Positions 36,501 to 44,283 of a DNA stretch of 64,000 nt are shown here, piece after piece. Below the pieces are notes generated by a model that had not been told where the DNA came from, did not search any database, and worked only from the letters and a program-made list of their open reading frames with translations. The DNA is from Thermoanaerobaculia bacterium (GTDB lineage: Bacteria; Acidobacteriota; Thermoanaerobaculia; UBA5066): NCBI GenBank assembly GCA_022071945.1, contig JAJVIN010000014.1, positions 84,423 through 148,422 on the forward strand. Reading direction: 5' to 3'. Position 1 is the first letter of the stretch. Each line of letters starts with the position of its first letter. The position numbers and the translations under genes are program-made.

Positions 36501-36582
36501 CTCCTCGATGGAGTGGTACCGCGGCCGGCGCGCGCACCTCCCGTGCGCCCGCATCGTCCCGGCCACGGAGGCCCGGGCATGA
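33568..36582 (+). CDS. dabA: DabA-type inorganic carbon transporter subunit (DUF2309)
   Basis: 1004 aa. Typical N-terminal VFVHHNTLHAFED; zinc-site residues Cys479 and Asp481 in FCIDDREES, His667 in VGHGSSSLNN and Cys682 in SAYDCGACGG. This beta-carbonic-anhydrase-like site hydrates CO2 in the cytoplasm, driven through the partner proton channel, to accumulate bicarbonate. It is followed by two ND5/ND4-like subunits with 4-nt overlaps. Presence suggests autotrophic or anaplerotic CO2 needs; no RuBisCO or other fixation gene is in this window. Confidence 0.93.
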   Translation: MDSDHGSSEPWSPAGAGRRRLLSILEHAAHLLPAQGPISVFVHHNTLHAFEDQPFESAVVAAGRLFGCEPFLTEERYRAEIDRGRILEHDIREVLERDLGAQARERVGPWSTRFEIRLAVLRKGIPARAGSELDWMLAETGALEHLRSDLDPEPRRLLLQRMRTTLGRDVPIRRLERILARELWASCIAAVEAMPPSAAVREPSAKTLPRHRDLVLAVTGEDTDDLVHPVLIRMCGAFLDQGVAYWPMPGRDLGFFQAILALYAQPGGPPDPWLARFRDLASRAQRTGLSEVETVEESLEALGVGQDQWEPFLTATLLALRGWAGMVRQMEIRPDRVPVHPPKVSLLGFLAVRLLLERAALEETARRSLAYSGPLTELRQALQSRLPAPDPPSVPERAFLLFNLAQLLGRGPAEIRRLSPSSTAALLRELAAFPSDDRRKLLHQAYERRHASEVLDAIGVHARSVEERKGTPAFQAIFCIDDREESLRRHLEEADPGVATFGIAGFFGVAMYYRGAGDAHSRPLCPVAIRPVNEVVEIVDPERRAEAELRARSRRFFGRLLRGITISSRSFARGTILTAVLGSLAAIPLIVRVLLPRVAGRVRKHTRRLIAPPRDTSLAVTRDADRSPSLGQHAGFSKQEMAAIVRTQLEDIGLTRDFAPLVLLVGHGSSSLNNPHESAYDCGACGGGAGGPSARAFTLMANDPEVRALLAESGFVIPPSTRFAGAFHNTCDDTIRYFEAEDVPEDVRGLFDRASSALSEACQRNAHERCRRFESAPPWINEAMAMAHVERRSHDLAQPRPECGHATNAVAIVGRRSRTRGLFLDRRAFLVSYDPSQDDEAGSILGRLLAAVAPVGAGISLEYYFSYVDSQGYGCGSKLPHNLTGLIGVMDGFQSDLRTGLPWQMVEIHEPVRLLMILETRPEVLLRAAARNPGFGKLVRNGWVRLALLDPDTDEIRVLSNGELRRYEPESDDLAVVRSSMEWYRGRRAHLPCARIVPATEARA

Positions 36583-37940
36583 CCGGACTCTCGGCGATCC
36601 AGGTGCTGATCCTCGTCGCCACGGCGGCCCCGCTGGGTTTGCTCGCCCTGCTCGGGGCGAGTTCCCTTCTGGGCCGGCCCCTGCCAGAGCGGGTCACCGG
36701 CATCCTGGCGCCGGTCTCGTTCTTCCTCTGCCTGGGGTCCCTGGGCATGGCGGGCGCCTTGATGTATTCGCAGGGCATCGAGAGGGAGACCTTGGCGCTG
36801 GGCAAGCTCCTGGCAGTGGGCGAGCAGGAGTTTCAACTCAGGCTCCTCGTCGATCCCCTGTCCGTTACCTTCGCGATCTTCGCGGAGACTCTCTGTGGCG
36901 TCGTCGCCGCCTTCGCGCACCGGTACCTGCACCGCGAGAACGGCTACAACCGGTTCTTCCTCCTGCTCGCCACGTTCTCCGCCGGGATGATGTTCATCAT
37001 CCTCGCGGGCAGCCTCGAGGTCCTCTTCGCGGGCTGGGAGTTCGTCGGCGTCAGCTCCGCCCTCCTCATCGCGTTCTTCCACGACCGGCCGACGCCCGCG
37101 AGGAATGGGCTCTGGACCTTCATCGTCTACCGGGTGACCGACATCGGGATGCTCGGCGCGGCCGTCCTGATCCACCACAGCGCGGGCAGCGGGCTCTTCG
37201 ACGACTTCCTGGGCACGGCATGGCCGGGTGGCGTGACGAGCCTGACGGGTGCCCAGGCGACCGGGGCCTGTTTCTTTCTGCTGTCCTCGGCGATGGGGAA
37301 GTGCGCCCTCTTGCCGTTCTCGGGCTGGTTGCCGCGTGCGATGGAAGGGCCGACCCCGTCGAGCGCGATCTTCTACGGGGCGCTCTCCGTCCACGCCGGA
37401 GCGTACCTGCTGCTGCGAATGTCCCCGCTCTTCGACCGGTCTCCCCTGGCGTCTTCGGCCGTCGTCCTCACCGGAATGCTGACCGCGATCTTCGCCACTC
37501 TCGTCGGCCGGGTGCAGTCGGATGTCAAGACCGCGCTGGCCTACGCGTCGATGACCCAGGTTGGAATCATCATTGCCGAGATCGGGCTCGGGTTCCGTTG
37601 GCTTGCGCTCTTGCACATGGTGGGACACGCCTCGCTCCGTTCCCTCCAGCTCCTCCGCTCGCCCTCGCTCCTGCACGATTTCCACGACGCCGAGGCGGCG
37701 GTCGGGGGGCATCTCGCGCACACCGGGATGCACCTGGAGAGGATGTTCCCGGAGCGGGCGAAGTGGCGGCTCTACCGCTTCGCCCTGGAGAAGGGCTATA
37801 TCGACTCCATCCTTGACCGGTTCGTCGTCGTCCCGTTTGTCCGCGCGGTCAGGACTCTGGACGGATTCGAGGAGCGGTGGTGCCGTCTCCTGGGTGGCGC
37901 GAAGAAGAGGGCCCGCGCAGAGAGCGAGGCTTCGTCATGA
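36579..37940 (+). CDS. dabB: DabB / NuoL-like proton-translocating subunit
   Basis: 453 aa, about 13 membrane helices. ND5/MrpA-type motifs are LFAGWEFVGVSSALLIAFFH, SAMGKCALLPFSGWLPRAME and GPTPSSAIFYGALSVHAGAYLL with the channel-lining acidic, His and Lys residues. It lacks the long C-terminal lateral helix of NuoL. ATGA overlap with dabA supports a stoichiometric complex. Confidence 0.9.
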   Translation: MTGLSAIQVLILVATAAPLGLLALLGASSLLGRPLPERVTGILAPVSFFLCLGSLGMAGALMYSQGIERETLALGKLLAVGEQEFQLRLLVDPLSVTFAIFAETLCGVVAAFAHRYLHRENGYNRFFLLLATFSAGMMFIILAGSLEVLFAGWEFVGVSSALLIAFFHDRPTPARNGLWTFIVYRVTDIGMLGAAVLIHHSAGSGLFDDFLGTAWPGGVTSLTGAQATGACFFLLSSAMGKCALLPFSGWLPRAMEGPTPSSAIFYGALSVHAGAYLLLRMSPLFDRSPLASSAVVLTGMLTAIFATLVGRVQSDVKTALAYASMTQVGIIIAEIGLGFRWLALLHMVGHASLRSLQLLRSPSLLHDFHDAEAAVGGHLAHTGMHLERMFPERAKWRLYRFALEKGYIDSILDRFVVVPFVRAVRTLDGFEERWCRLLGGAKKRARAESEASS

Positions 37941-39397
37941 CCGCGATGAGTTTCTCGTGGCTTCTCGTCCTGGTGGTGACGCCGCTCCTGGGGGCCCTTC
38001 TTCTCTTCGGCTCTGGAACCTATGACCGGAAGAGACGGCTGGCGATTGCCGCCGCGCTCCTGAACCTCCTCCTGACCGTCGCGGCGTTCGTGGAGTTCCG
38101 GGGGGCGGGGAAGCCGAGGCTGGTGGACCCATTCGATCCCCTTCTCCGGGTCCTGGGAGAGCCGCTGTTCGTTCTCGACGAACTCGGCGTCTTTCTCCTT
38201 CCCTTCGCGGCGCTGATCTGCGTGGCTGCGCTCCTCGTTGCGCCCCGGGGTGGGAAAGACCCGGGCACGCTGCGCCGGATGCTCGTCGCGGCCTCGCTGA
38301 CGCAGTCCGCCTTCCTGGTGCCGGATGCGATCGCCCTGGCGGTGCTCATGGCGGCCGGGATGGTCCCCGCGATCGGCGAGCTTCGCCGGCAGGGGCCGGA
38401 GTACCGCTCCTCGGTCCGGATCTTCTCGATCTACATGGGACTCTCCACGGCCCTCTTCTTCGCCGGAGGCGTGGCCCTGCGGATCGAGGGGATCCTCGGG
38501 GCCGAGGCCCGGCCGTGGGGAACGTGGCTGATGCTCGGGGCGGTCCTGATCCGCAAGGGGATCTTCCCGTTCCACTCCTGGATGCCCGACTTCTTCGAGC
38601 GCGTGCCGCTGGGTGTCGCGATTGTCTTTGCCGCCCCTCAGGTCGGGGCCTACGCGGCGGCGCGCTTCGTCGTTCCGTACGCGCCGGAAGCGGTCCTGAA
38701 GGTGATCGGCTACTCGGCCCTCTTCACGGCGGTGTACGGGGCGTGCCTCGCCCTGGGGCAGAAGAATGCGCGGAGGGCGTTCGCCTACATCTTCATGAGC
38801 CAGTCGGCCCTGGTGATGGCGGGCCTGGAGTCGACCTCCATCGAGGGACTCACGGGAGGGCTCTGCCTCTGGGTCTCCTGCGGGCTTTCGCTCGCGGGGT
38901 TCGGAATGGCCCTCTGGGTGCTGGAAGCCAGACGCGGATTCTTGAGGCTCGACACCTTCCACGGCGGGTACGACCGGATGCCGCTGCTGGCCTCGAGCTT
39001 TCTTCTTCTGGGGCTGGCGAGCATCGGGTTTCCCGGGACCCTGGGGTTTCTGGGTGAGGAACTCCTGATCGAAGGGGCGGTCACGCAGTACCCGCGGGTC
39101 GGATTCGTGACGCTGCTCGCGACGGCCGTGAACGGGATCAGCATTCTGGCGATGTACCTGTCCCTGTTCTGCGGCGCCAAGGACCGCACTCCGCCGTCTC
39201 AGTCTTTGAGAAGGCGAGAACTGACTGGTTTTGTCGCTCTCGCCCTCCTCGTCATCCTCGGCGGGGTGTTTCCCCGGGAGTTCGTCTCGTCGAGGCGTGC
39301 GTCCGCCGTGGAGATCCTCGAGCAGAGGAAGTCGATCCCGATCGCGAGAGAAGCCGAGCCGGCGGAACGCCCGCATCATTCACCCGCGAAGAAGTAG
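37937..39397 (+). CDS. NuoM/ND4-like membrane subunit, third gene of the Dab operon
   Basis: 486 aa, about 14 membrane helices. ND4-type motifs: LIRKGIFPFHSWMPDFFERV, MSQSALVMAGLES and IGFPGTLGFLGEELLIEG. It starts at ATG 37937 inside the dabB stop (ATGA). Canonical Dab systems need only DabA and DabB; a second proton-channel-like subunit here points to a three-subunit form, perhaps with extra proton coupling. Confidence 0.88.
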   Translation: MTAMSFSWLLVLVVTPLLGALLLFGSGTYDRKRRLAIAAALLNLLLTVAAFVEFRGAGKPRLVDPFDPLLRVLGEPLFVLDELGVFLLPFAALICVAALLVAPRGGKDPGTLRRMLVAASLTQSAFLVPDAIALAVLMAAGMVPAIGELRRQGPEYRSSVRIFSIYMGLSTALFFAGGVALRIEGILGAEARPWGTWLMLGAVLIRKGIFPFHSWMPDFFERVPLGVAIVFAAPQVGAYAAARFVVPYAPEAVLKVIGYSALFTAVYGACLALGQKNARRAFAYIFMSQSALVMAGLESTSIEGLTGGLCLWVSCGLSLAGFGMALWVLEARRGFLRLDTFHGGYDRMPLLASSFLLLGLASIGFPGTLGFLGEELLIEGAVTQYPRVGFVTLLATAVNGISILAMYLSLFCGAKDRTPPSQSLRRRELTGFVALALLVILGGVFPREFVSSRRASAVEILEQRKSIPIAREAEPAERPHHSPAKK

Positions 39398-39415
39398 GGA
39401 CAGAGCCGGGGGCCC

Positions 39416-39505
39416 TCAGAGGAACGGATTCACGACGCGCACGTCCCCGTAACGGCGGCCATCGTTCGCGTACTGCAGGATGTTCGTGTCGACGAAGGAG
39501 TTCAC
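39416..39505 (-). pseudogene. VapC PIN toxin reduced to 29 residues by internal deletion
   Basis: Starting at GTG 39505, which overlaps the antitoxin stop as in intact vapBC pairs, the frame reads VNSFVDTNILQYAND and then GRRYGDVRVVNPFL and a stop. The first half is the canonical PIN start with the first catalytic Asp; the second half matches the usual end of VapC proteins. About 100 residues between them are missing, in frame. The product cannot be an active RNase. Confidence 0.8.
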
Positions 39506-39741
39506 CGGGTCCTCTCGGCGTACGTCTCTTCCCGGCGAAACCAGTGACCTCCCGAGTGGCCCGAGGATGCCGCCCAGAGCTCTTCGATTGCGCGAACCCG
39601 CTCCTCTCCGGCCCTCTGGGCCGTCTCGCTCTCGAGGAGGTCCGTGATGAGCTGATTGAGGCTCTTGCCGCGCCCGGCCGCCAGAGCGCGGGCTTCCTCG
39701 ACCAACCGCTCATCGATGGAAAGGGTGATCTTCACGCACAC
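39502..39741 (-). CDS. VapB-like ribbon-helix-helix antitoxin
   Basis: 79 aa (77 if it starts at the GTG at 39735, VKITLSIDERL, the more usual family start). The RHH core KITLSIDERLVEEARALAAG is followed by LNQLITDLLESE; the C-terminal RREETYAERTR would bind the toxin. Its toxin partner is deleted (see 39416-39505). The upstream flank is occupied within a few bases by a dispersed repeat, so the native promoter is probably lost. Confidence 0.8.
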   Translation of the reverse strand: MCVKITLSIDERLVEEARALAAGRGKSLNQLITDLLESETAQRAGEERVRAIEELWAASSGHSGGHWFRREETYAERTR

Positions 39742-39744
39742 ATG

Positions 39745-39843
39745 ATCCTAGAAGAGGCAGCTGAACAACAGAACCGCGTGGCAAACCGTCTCCTGCAGGA
39801 ACTCATGCGAAGAAGCAGCGTCACTGGAAAGGTGACTCCCTCC
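39745..39843 (+). repeat. Dispersed repeat copy A (about 100 bp)
   Basis: Shares with 42023-42121 the blocks CCTAGAA..GCAG.TGA, CAACAGAACC.CGTGGC, GCAGCGT and GTGA.TCCCTCC in the same order. The two copies lie in the same orientation on either side of the IS3 element. No coding frame is conserved. Confidence 0.75.
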
Positions 39844-39953
39844 GACCCGAGGCAAGGAAGGGCCACGGACGGGGTGCCGGAGCGTGTCAACAAGAATGAG
39901 ACAGTTGGTTGACGGAAAACAGAGGAGAACGGGGGAAGGGAACCGCCCATCTC

Positions 39954-41099
39954 CTACTGAAGAGTGGCCGAGTGCTCGCCGGCGTCAAGGCGAGGCGAAG
40001 TGGTAGGCGGAGGCGAAGGGCTGGGCCTTGACTCCGGCTGCGCGCTCGGCCCGCCGTTAGGAGTAGGCGATGGGCGGACGGGGGCGACCAAGGCTCCGGA
40101 CTCCGGGGTAGAAGAAGAAGGCCGAGCGAGATAGACCCGATCAGGAAGAGGCCGAAGGGCGGGTCTTCCGTTTGGGTAGCGTTCTGGATGACAGCGGAAG
40201 GCTTCGTCGAGGACGGCCTGGCGTTTCTGCAGGATCTGCTCGGCGCGTCCGGAGTGAACGACCTCCGGTGTCAAGAAGCGGATGCCACTGTGAGCGTGGC
40301 GCGTGTTGTACCAGGAGATGAAGCGTCCGACGAAGAGGCGAGCGTCATCGAGGCTGAGGAACGTGTCCGGGAACTCGGGCTGGTACTTGAGGGTCTTGAA
40401 GTGCGCCTCGGCAAAGGCGTTGTCGTCGGAGACGTTGGGACGGGAGAGGCTCTTGGAGACACCGAGGTCGGCCAGGAGCTGGGAGACCTCCTTGGAGGTC
40501 ATCGAGGAGCCGCGATCGGAGTGGAGAACCAGGGTGCCGGCAGAGACGCCATGGCGATCACAGGCTTCCGCGATGAAGCGTTTGGCAAGCTTGGCGTCCT
40601 CGCGTTCAGCGACAAGCCATCCGACGACGTAGCGGCTGAAGATGTCGAGGATCAGGTAGAGGTGGTAGTAGACCCACTTCACCGAGGACTTCAGCTTGGT
40701 GATGTCCCACGCCCAGACCTCATTCGGAGCGGTTGCAAAGGCCACCGGGGGATGGGCTTTCGGATGTCTGACGACGTCGCGCCGTTCACGGGTCTCGCCA
40801 GATTCCGAAAGCAGCCGGTACATCGTGCGAACGGAGCAGAGACGGATGCCCTGGTCGAGCAACTGGGCATGGATCTCCGCAGGAGGCTGGTCGGCGAACT
40901 CCGGCGAGTTCAGGACCCTGAGGATCTCGGTCCGCTCCTCGTCACCCAGCGCCCGGGCGGACGATCTCTTTCGTTGGGCGACCGCCGCCCTGGCAGCTGG
41001 TTGTCGCCTTCTGTAAACGGTTGCCCGGGGCATCCCCATGGCGATGCACGACATCCCCGTTGAGATGCCTCCGGCCTCGAGGGAAGTGATGGCCGTCAT
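39954..41099 (-). CDS. IS3-family transposase OrfB (DDE)
   Basis: 381 aa. The rve integrase core shows the first Asp in WAWDITKLKSSVKWVYYHLY, the second in LHSDRGSSMTSKEV and the Glu in DNAFAEAHFKTLKY. The N-terminal HTH_21 region is in LNSPEFADQPPAEIHAQLLD. The last about 60 residues are Pro/Ser/Arg-rich and unusual for the family. ATG overlaps the orfA stop (ATGA), so OrfB may be made by coupled re-initiation rather than by the -1 frameshift usual in IS3. Confidence 0.92.
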   Translation of the reverse strand: MTAITSLEAGGISTGMSCIAMGMPRATVYRRRQPAARAAVAQRKRSSARALGDEERTEILRVLNSPEFADQPPAEIHAQLLDQGIRLCSVRTMYRLLSESGETRERRDVVRHPKAHPPVAFATAPNEVWAWDITKLKSSVKWVYYHLYLILDIFSRYVVGWLVAEREDAKLAKRFIAEACDRHGVSAGTLVLHSDRGSSMTSKEVSQLLADLGVSKSLSRPNVSDDNAFAEAHFKTLKYQPEFPDTFLSLDDARLFVGRFISWYNTRHAHSGIRFLTPEVVHSGRAEQILQKRQAVLDEAFRCHPERYPNGRPALRPLPDRVYLARPSSSTPESGALVAPVRPSPTPNGGPSAQPESRPSPSPPPTTSPRLDAGEHSATLQ

Positions 41100-41545
41100 G
41101 AGCCGCTCTCGTCGTCCAGGGTCTCCTCCGCCGTCGGCAGGCCCAGGATCGTGCAGAGTTTTTTTTGGACGTCGATGATCAGCTCGGCCTGCGCAAGCCG
41201 CTTCTGAAGCCGCGCTTTCTCCCGAACCAGCTTCTCGAACTCCTTCCGGCTTGGACCTTCGCTCTTGGGCCGTCCAACGGTCCTCTGCGTCAGCATCCCC
41301 TCCTCGCCGTGCCTGGCCAGGGCTTCCCGCCACTTCCCAAGGTGCGACGAGTAAAGTCCCTCTCGCCGCAGCAGAGCCCCGATCTCACCGCTTTCCGTGC
41401 AACTCTCTGCTTCACGGACAATCCGCAGCTTGAAAGCGGCGCTGAACCGCCTCCTCTGTCCACGTCTTGTCACCTCAGCGTTTCCCGACTCAGGCTGATC
41501 CGCGGGGCTCGTTGCTCCTCGTGTCCTCGATGGCATTGGCATCAT
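41096..41545 (-). CDS. IS3-family transposase OrfA (helix-turn-helix)
   Basis: 149 aa. RRRFSAAFKLRIVREAESC and EIGALLRREGLYSSHLGKWR form the HTH_Tnp_1 DNA-binding domain that recognises the IS ends; a leucine-zipper-like coiled coil follows (KEFEKLVREKARLQKRLAQ). The C-terminus carries an A-rich stretch (seven T in the + strand near 41160), a possible slippage site. Confidence 0.9.
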   Translation of the reverse strand: MMPMPSRTRGATSPADQPESGNAEVTRRGQRRRFSAAFKLRIVREAESCTESGEIGALLRREGLYSSHLGKWREALARHGEEGMLTQRTVGRPKSEGPSRKEFEKLVREKARLQKRLAQAELIIDVQKKLCTILGLPTAEETLDDESGS

Positions 41546-41621
41546 CGTTCCTCCCCGCCCTCTTCCCTAATTTCGGCTGCATTTCTGTCTCACGGATTAT
41601 TGGCACGGAGGGTGCCCCCTC

Positions 41622-41990
41622 TCATTCCCTCGCCCCGCGGCAGCGGGGAGAGGGTGCCGGCAGGCGGGTGAGGGGTCCCTCCCCCTTCGCCAGCTTCGCC
41701 GGCGGGAGTACGGGCGACTGGCCATCCTGTCCCTCGATGGCGGTCAAGATCGCCTCGAGGAACCCGTTGGGACTCAGAAGAACGTCCTGGGTCCAGAACC
41801 GCGGCGCCTTGTTCATCTGCCGGGAGCGGAATGCCGGCCGCTTCTGATCATGACGCCGTCGCGCATCTTCGGCGTGCTGGTCGCCGTCGAGTTCGATGGC
41901 CAGACGAGCCTCGAGGTAGGAGAAGTCGAAGAAGAACGGGGCCACGGGGTGTTGGCGGCGGACCTCCTGCCCTGTTCCTCCGATCGCGAA
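41622..41990 (-). pseudogene. DUF559 (Vsr-like) nuclease fragment
   Basis: The minus strand reads RRQHPVAPFFFDFSYLEARL, AIELDGDQHAE and then PRFWTQDVLLSPNGFLEAIL, the core of DUF559 endonuclease-like proteins. The region between these blocks (around AFRSRQMNK) is scrambled and the N-terminal half is missing, with no start codon in a sensible place. Its 3' end runs into a GC-rich palindromic repeat (41615-41690). A decayed gene. Confidence 0.6.
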
Positions 41991-42022
41991 GGCACGACCA
42001 GATATTTCGCTCCGGGTCCGTC

Positions 42023-42148
42023 ATCCTAGAAACAGCAGTTGAGCAACAGAACCACGTGGCTACTCTCCTCCCGTAGGGACTTACACGACGGCGCAGCGTG
42101 ACCGAAAAAGTGATTCCCTCCCACGCGGCGCGGGGGAGGGTTAGGCCC
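42023..42148 (+). repeat. Dispersed repeat copy B plus GC-rich module
   Basis: 42023-42121 matches copy A (39745-39843). It continues into TCCCTCCCACGCGG...GGGTTAGGCCC (42115-42148), a module that reappears inverted at 61161-61195. The core CCTAGAAACAGCAGTTGA is at 42025-42042. Confidence 0.75.
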
Positions 42149-42170
42149 CTTCTGCGAGGGGGCGCCCCCA

Positions 42171-42278
42171 CCCTCCCCGCCCCCGCCCTCGCAGGGGAGG
42201 GAATGGCATCGGCCTGTGCGTCAACGCGCTCCCATCAAGAAAACGGGGAAATCGGAGCAGCTGGACGGAAGCGGTGCC
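42171..42278 (+). repeat. Island-flanking direct repeat, left copy
   Basis: Matches 61169-61270 in the same orientation: CCCTCCCC.GCCCCCGC, GGGAGGGAA, the 16-nt identical core CCTGTGCGTCAACGCG (42213-42228) and TCAAGAAA, GGAGCAG.TGGA.GGAAG. It ends about 40 bp before the first gene of the defence island. Confidence 0.8.
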
Positions 42279-42319
42279 TGTCGTCAGCTGTCGCGACGCT
42301 GTAGAGTTCAGAAGGCAGG

Positions 42320-43465
42320 ATGAGAACGCCCTTCGTTTCCCTGGTCTTCAGCGGCCCCAGATTCCGCGACGGCAGTTTTCCTCTGGAAGCTCTTCCGGAG
42401 TTGGTCGCGTATCGCGAGTTGATCCTCGCGGCGGCGCGTGCTCTTTTCCAGGTCGGGAATCCCGCACGTCAGCGGCTTCCAAAGGGATTCGAAGCGAGCT
42501 TCAAGCTCGTTCTCGAGAGAGTAGAGGCTGGAAGTGCTGTCCCGATCATCTCGAGAGAGTTCCAGGAGGGGGGCTTCCCGTTCGACGCGCAGGCCGTCGA
42601 TTACTTTTCCGCCGCTAAAGAGGAAGTCGAACGATTCGTTCGCCACGGCCCCGAAGGCTCATCCCTCCCCGACGAGTTCCGCAGGGGTGTTCTGGCTCGT
42701 TTCGGGACCTTCGGCATGTATCTGTCCGAGCAGGACTCCCTCACGATTGCTCAGCCAGGGCTGAGAGAGGGTGCGATCTACAACCGTGCCGTCCGCAAGA
42801 AGCTTCTCCTTGCGGCCCAGGCCACCTATGAAGATGAGGTTCACCTAGTCGGTGAGGTTCGCGCAGCTGACAAAGACACGGAAGGGTTCTTCTTGCGAGT
42901 AGCCGGGGGGGCTCGAGTTCAGGTGAAGGCTTTGCCACTCTTCTTCCCAGTGGCGCTGAAATCTCTTCAGGAATCCGCTCTGGTCCGTGTCCGGGGAACG
43001 GGGGTCTTCGACGCTGATGGCACGCTCCTTCGAGTAACTTCGGCAACGGATGTCAGTTCCGCCGAAGAAGGAGACGAGGTCACCACAAAGGGTGGATGTG
43101 GAATCCCCGTGCTCCAGCAGATCGAGGCCCTCGGAGCACTCCAGCCGGGATGGTACGACTCCGAAAGCCCCGCGTACGAAACAGAAAACCTCGGGTGGCT
43201 CGAGAAGCTCCTCGAGGGGTTGCTAGATGGGTTCAACCTGCCCGTCCCATACGTGTATCCGACGCCAGAGGGGCGAGTGCGAATCGAATGGCCGGGGGCT
43301 CATCAGGAAATCGTGGTGACGTTTGATCTCATGGCGTCCTCTGCAGACGCGATGGTGGTTCACCTCGATTCGGATGAGTTTTCTGAACTTGCCGTCTCGT
43401 TCAAGAAGCCCGGGGCGGAGAGCCGCCTGGGAAGCTTCATTGCCCGTCACGTTTCGGCGGAGTGA
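42320..43465 (+). CDS. Conserved hypothetical protein, 381 aa (first gene of island)
   Basis: I do not know a named family. The N-terminal half has FVSLVFSGPRFRDGSFPLEA and ELVAYRELILAAARALF, then RQRLPKGFEASFKLVLERVE. Residues about 170-250 have a beta-rich pattern (LVGEVRAADKDTEGFFLRV; ALVRVRGTGVFDADGTLLRV) that could be an OB-like fold. The C-terminal part has LQPGWYDSESPAY and PYVYPTPEGRVRIEW. Similar uncharacterised proteins occur next to homologues of the following gene, as far as I recall. It overlaps that gene by 4 nt. Codon use is less GC-rich than that of the core genes. Confidence 0.75.
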   Translation: MRTPFVSLVFSGPRFRDGSFPLEALPELVAYRELILAAARALFQVGNPARQRLPKGFEASFKLVLERVEAGSAVPIISREFQEGGFPFDAQAVDYFSAAKEEVERFVRHGPEGSSLPDEFRRGVLARFGTFGMYLSEQDSLTIAQPGLREGAIYNRAVRKKLLLAAQATYEDEVHLVGEVRAADKDTEGFFLRVAGGARVQVKALPLFFPVALKSLQESALVRVRGTGVFDADGTLLRVTSATDVSSAEEGDEVTTKGGCGIPVLQQIEALGALQPGWYDSESPAYETENLGWLEKLLEGLLDGFNLPVPYVYPTPEGRVRIEWPGAHQEIVVTFDLMASSADAMVVHLDSDEFSELAVSFKKPGAESRLGSFIARHVSAE

Positions 43466-43881
43466 ATCGAATGTCTACTGAGGGCGGGTTGACCGATCCG
43501 AAGGAACTGCTCTTTCGTCAGGTTCATCCAGGATTCTTGCGGGACGGACGTCCCAGCAGCCAGGCATTCAAGCCGACCCGGAAGGATCAGGGGAAGCTCT
43601 CTGTCTCGAGAAGCTCCATAACGACGCCTCAGGATGCGTTCGCCCATCACACCGTGAGGCTGGGCTTCCCTTCGGCTGGTACCTGGGCCGTCAGCGTCGA
43701 GGAGTGCAGCCAGCAAGACCTCCTGGTCTATCCGGACCCGATACTCTCTCCTCCCGAAGAGATACCAGATCCGTCTCACGCGTTCGTCGAGTTTTCCGGG
43801 TTTTCTTGTTCCCAGGTAGATGTGAAGGGCGTCAGGCTCGCCCGCGCGGCGCACGAACGCGGATGTCTTTTCCAGGGCTAA
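43462..43881 (+). CDS. Conserved hypothetical protein, 139 aa, coupled to the previous gene
   Basis: Starts at a GTG overlapping the previous stop (GTGA) or at ATG 43471. Features: FRQVHPGFLRDGRPSSQAFK, FKPTRKDQGKLSVSRSSI, VSVEECSQQDLLVYPDP, and a C-terminal HAFVEFSG..ARAAHERGCLF. No known domain is recognised. The two-gene unit looks self-contained (unknown pair) and lies just ahead of the defence operon with a 400-nt gap. Confidence 0.7.
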   Translation: MNRMSTEGGLTDPKELLFRQVHPGFLRDGRPSSQAFKPTRKDQGKLSVSRSSITTPQDAFAHHTVRLGFPSAGTWAVSVEECSQQDLLVYPDPILSPPEEIPDPSHAFVEFSGFSCSQVDVKGVRLARAAHERGCLFQG

Positions 43882-44283
43882 GTCATTCAAAGGCTATTGG
43901 CCCTTCACGGCATCACCAGATTCCTCGCGTAAGCCTTGACGGCGGTATCTCACTTTCATGGGCCTCGACCGAAGCCTGCAGCGCCTTCCCGCGGCGCTTC
44001 GTCGTCGGTCGTTCGCATACGGAACGCCCCCGCCACAGCGGTGCCGTTCAACTGCTCGCTTCTTCCTCCTTGCGCGCGTACAGTCGCCGCGTGCTTCACC
44101 GGTGAGAGGAGCTGCGAACGGAATGATCGTTTGTTTTCAAGGGGGTTGCCCTGCCCTCCCGTTCGCCCGATCATGTCGGAGGTACAGCAAGGCAAAGAGA
44201 TCTCACGCATGACCAACGGTGGCGAAACGCACGAACGAGCGCCATCAACCTCCGGAGGACAAGGGTTCGATAGGAAGACCGGA
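43882..44283 (+). other. Leader region of the defence operon
   Basis: About 400 nt with no supported gene. It must contain the operon promoter. A short inverted repeat ATGATCG/CGATCAT (44123-44129, 44168-44174) could be an operator, but this is weak. Frames running through it from 43936 in phase with the helicase have no family similarity. Confidence 0.4.

Larger units (their letters stand above)
39885..41605 (-). mobile_element. IS3-family insertion sequence
   Basis: Two overlapping minus-strand frames (orfA helix-turn-helix, orfB DDE) lie between imperfect terminal inverted repeats: TGTCAACAAG...TGAGACAG at 39885-39904 and TGCCAATAAT...TGAGACAG read inward from 41605. About 1.72 kb, long for IS3, because orfB has an extended Pro/Ser-rich tail. 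No clear target duplication is visible at the ends. Confidence 0.8.

Noticed and set aside
41615..41690. GC-rich palindrome (CTCGCCCCGCGGCAGCGGGG region) as a terminator
   Set aside because: It pairs well but resembles generic REP-like sequence common in GC-rich genomes and has no T-run on either side.
43882..44283. Possible integron attC-like or CRISPR-like structure ahead of the defence operon
   Set aside because: No paired R/L boxes, no GTTRRRY core and no regularly spaced repeats; only a weak 7-bp inverted repeat.
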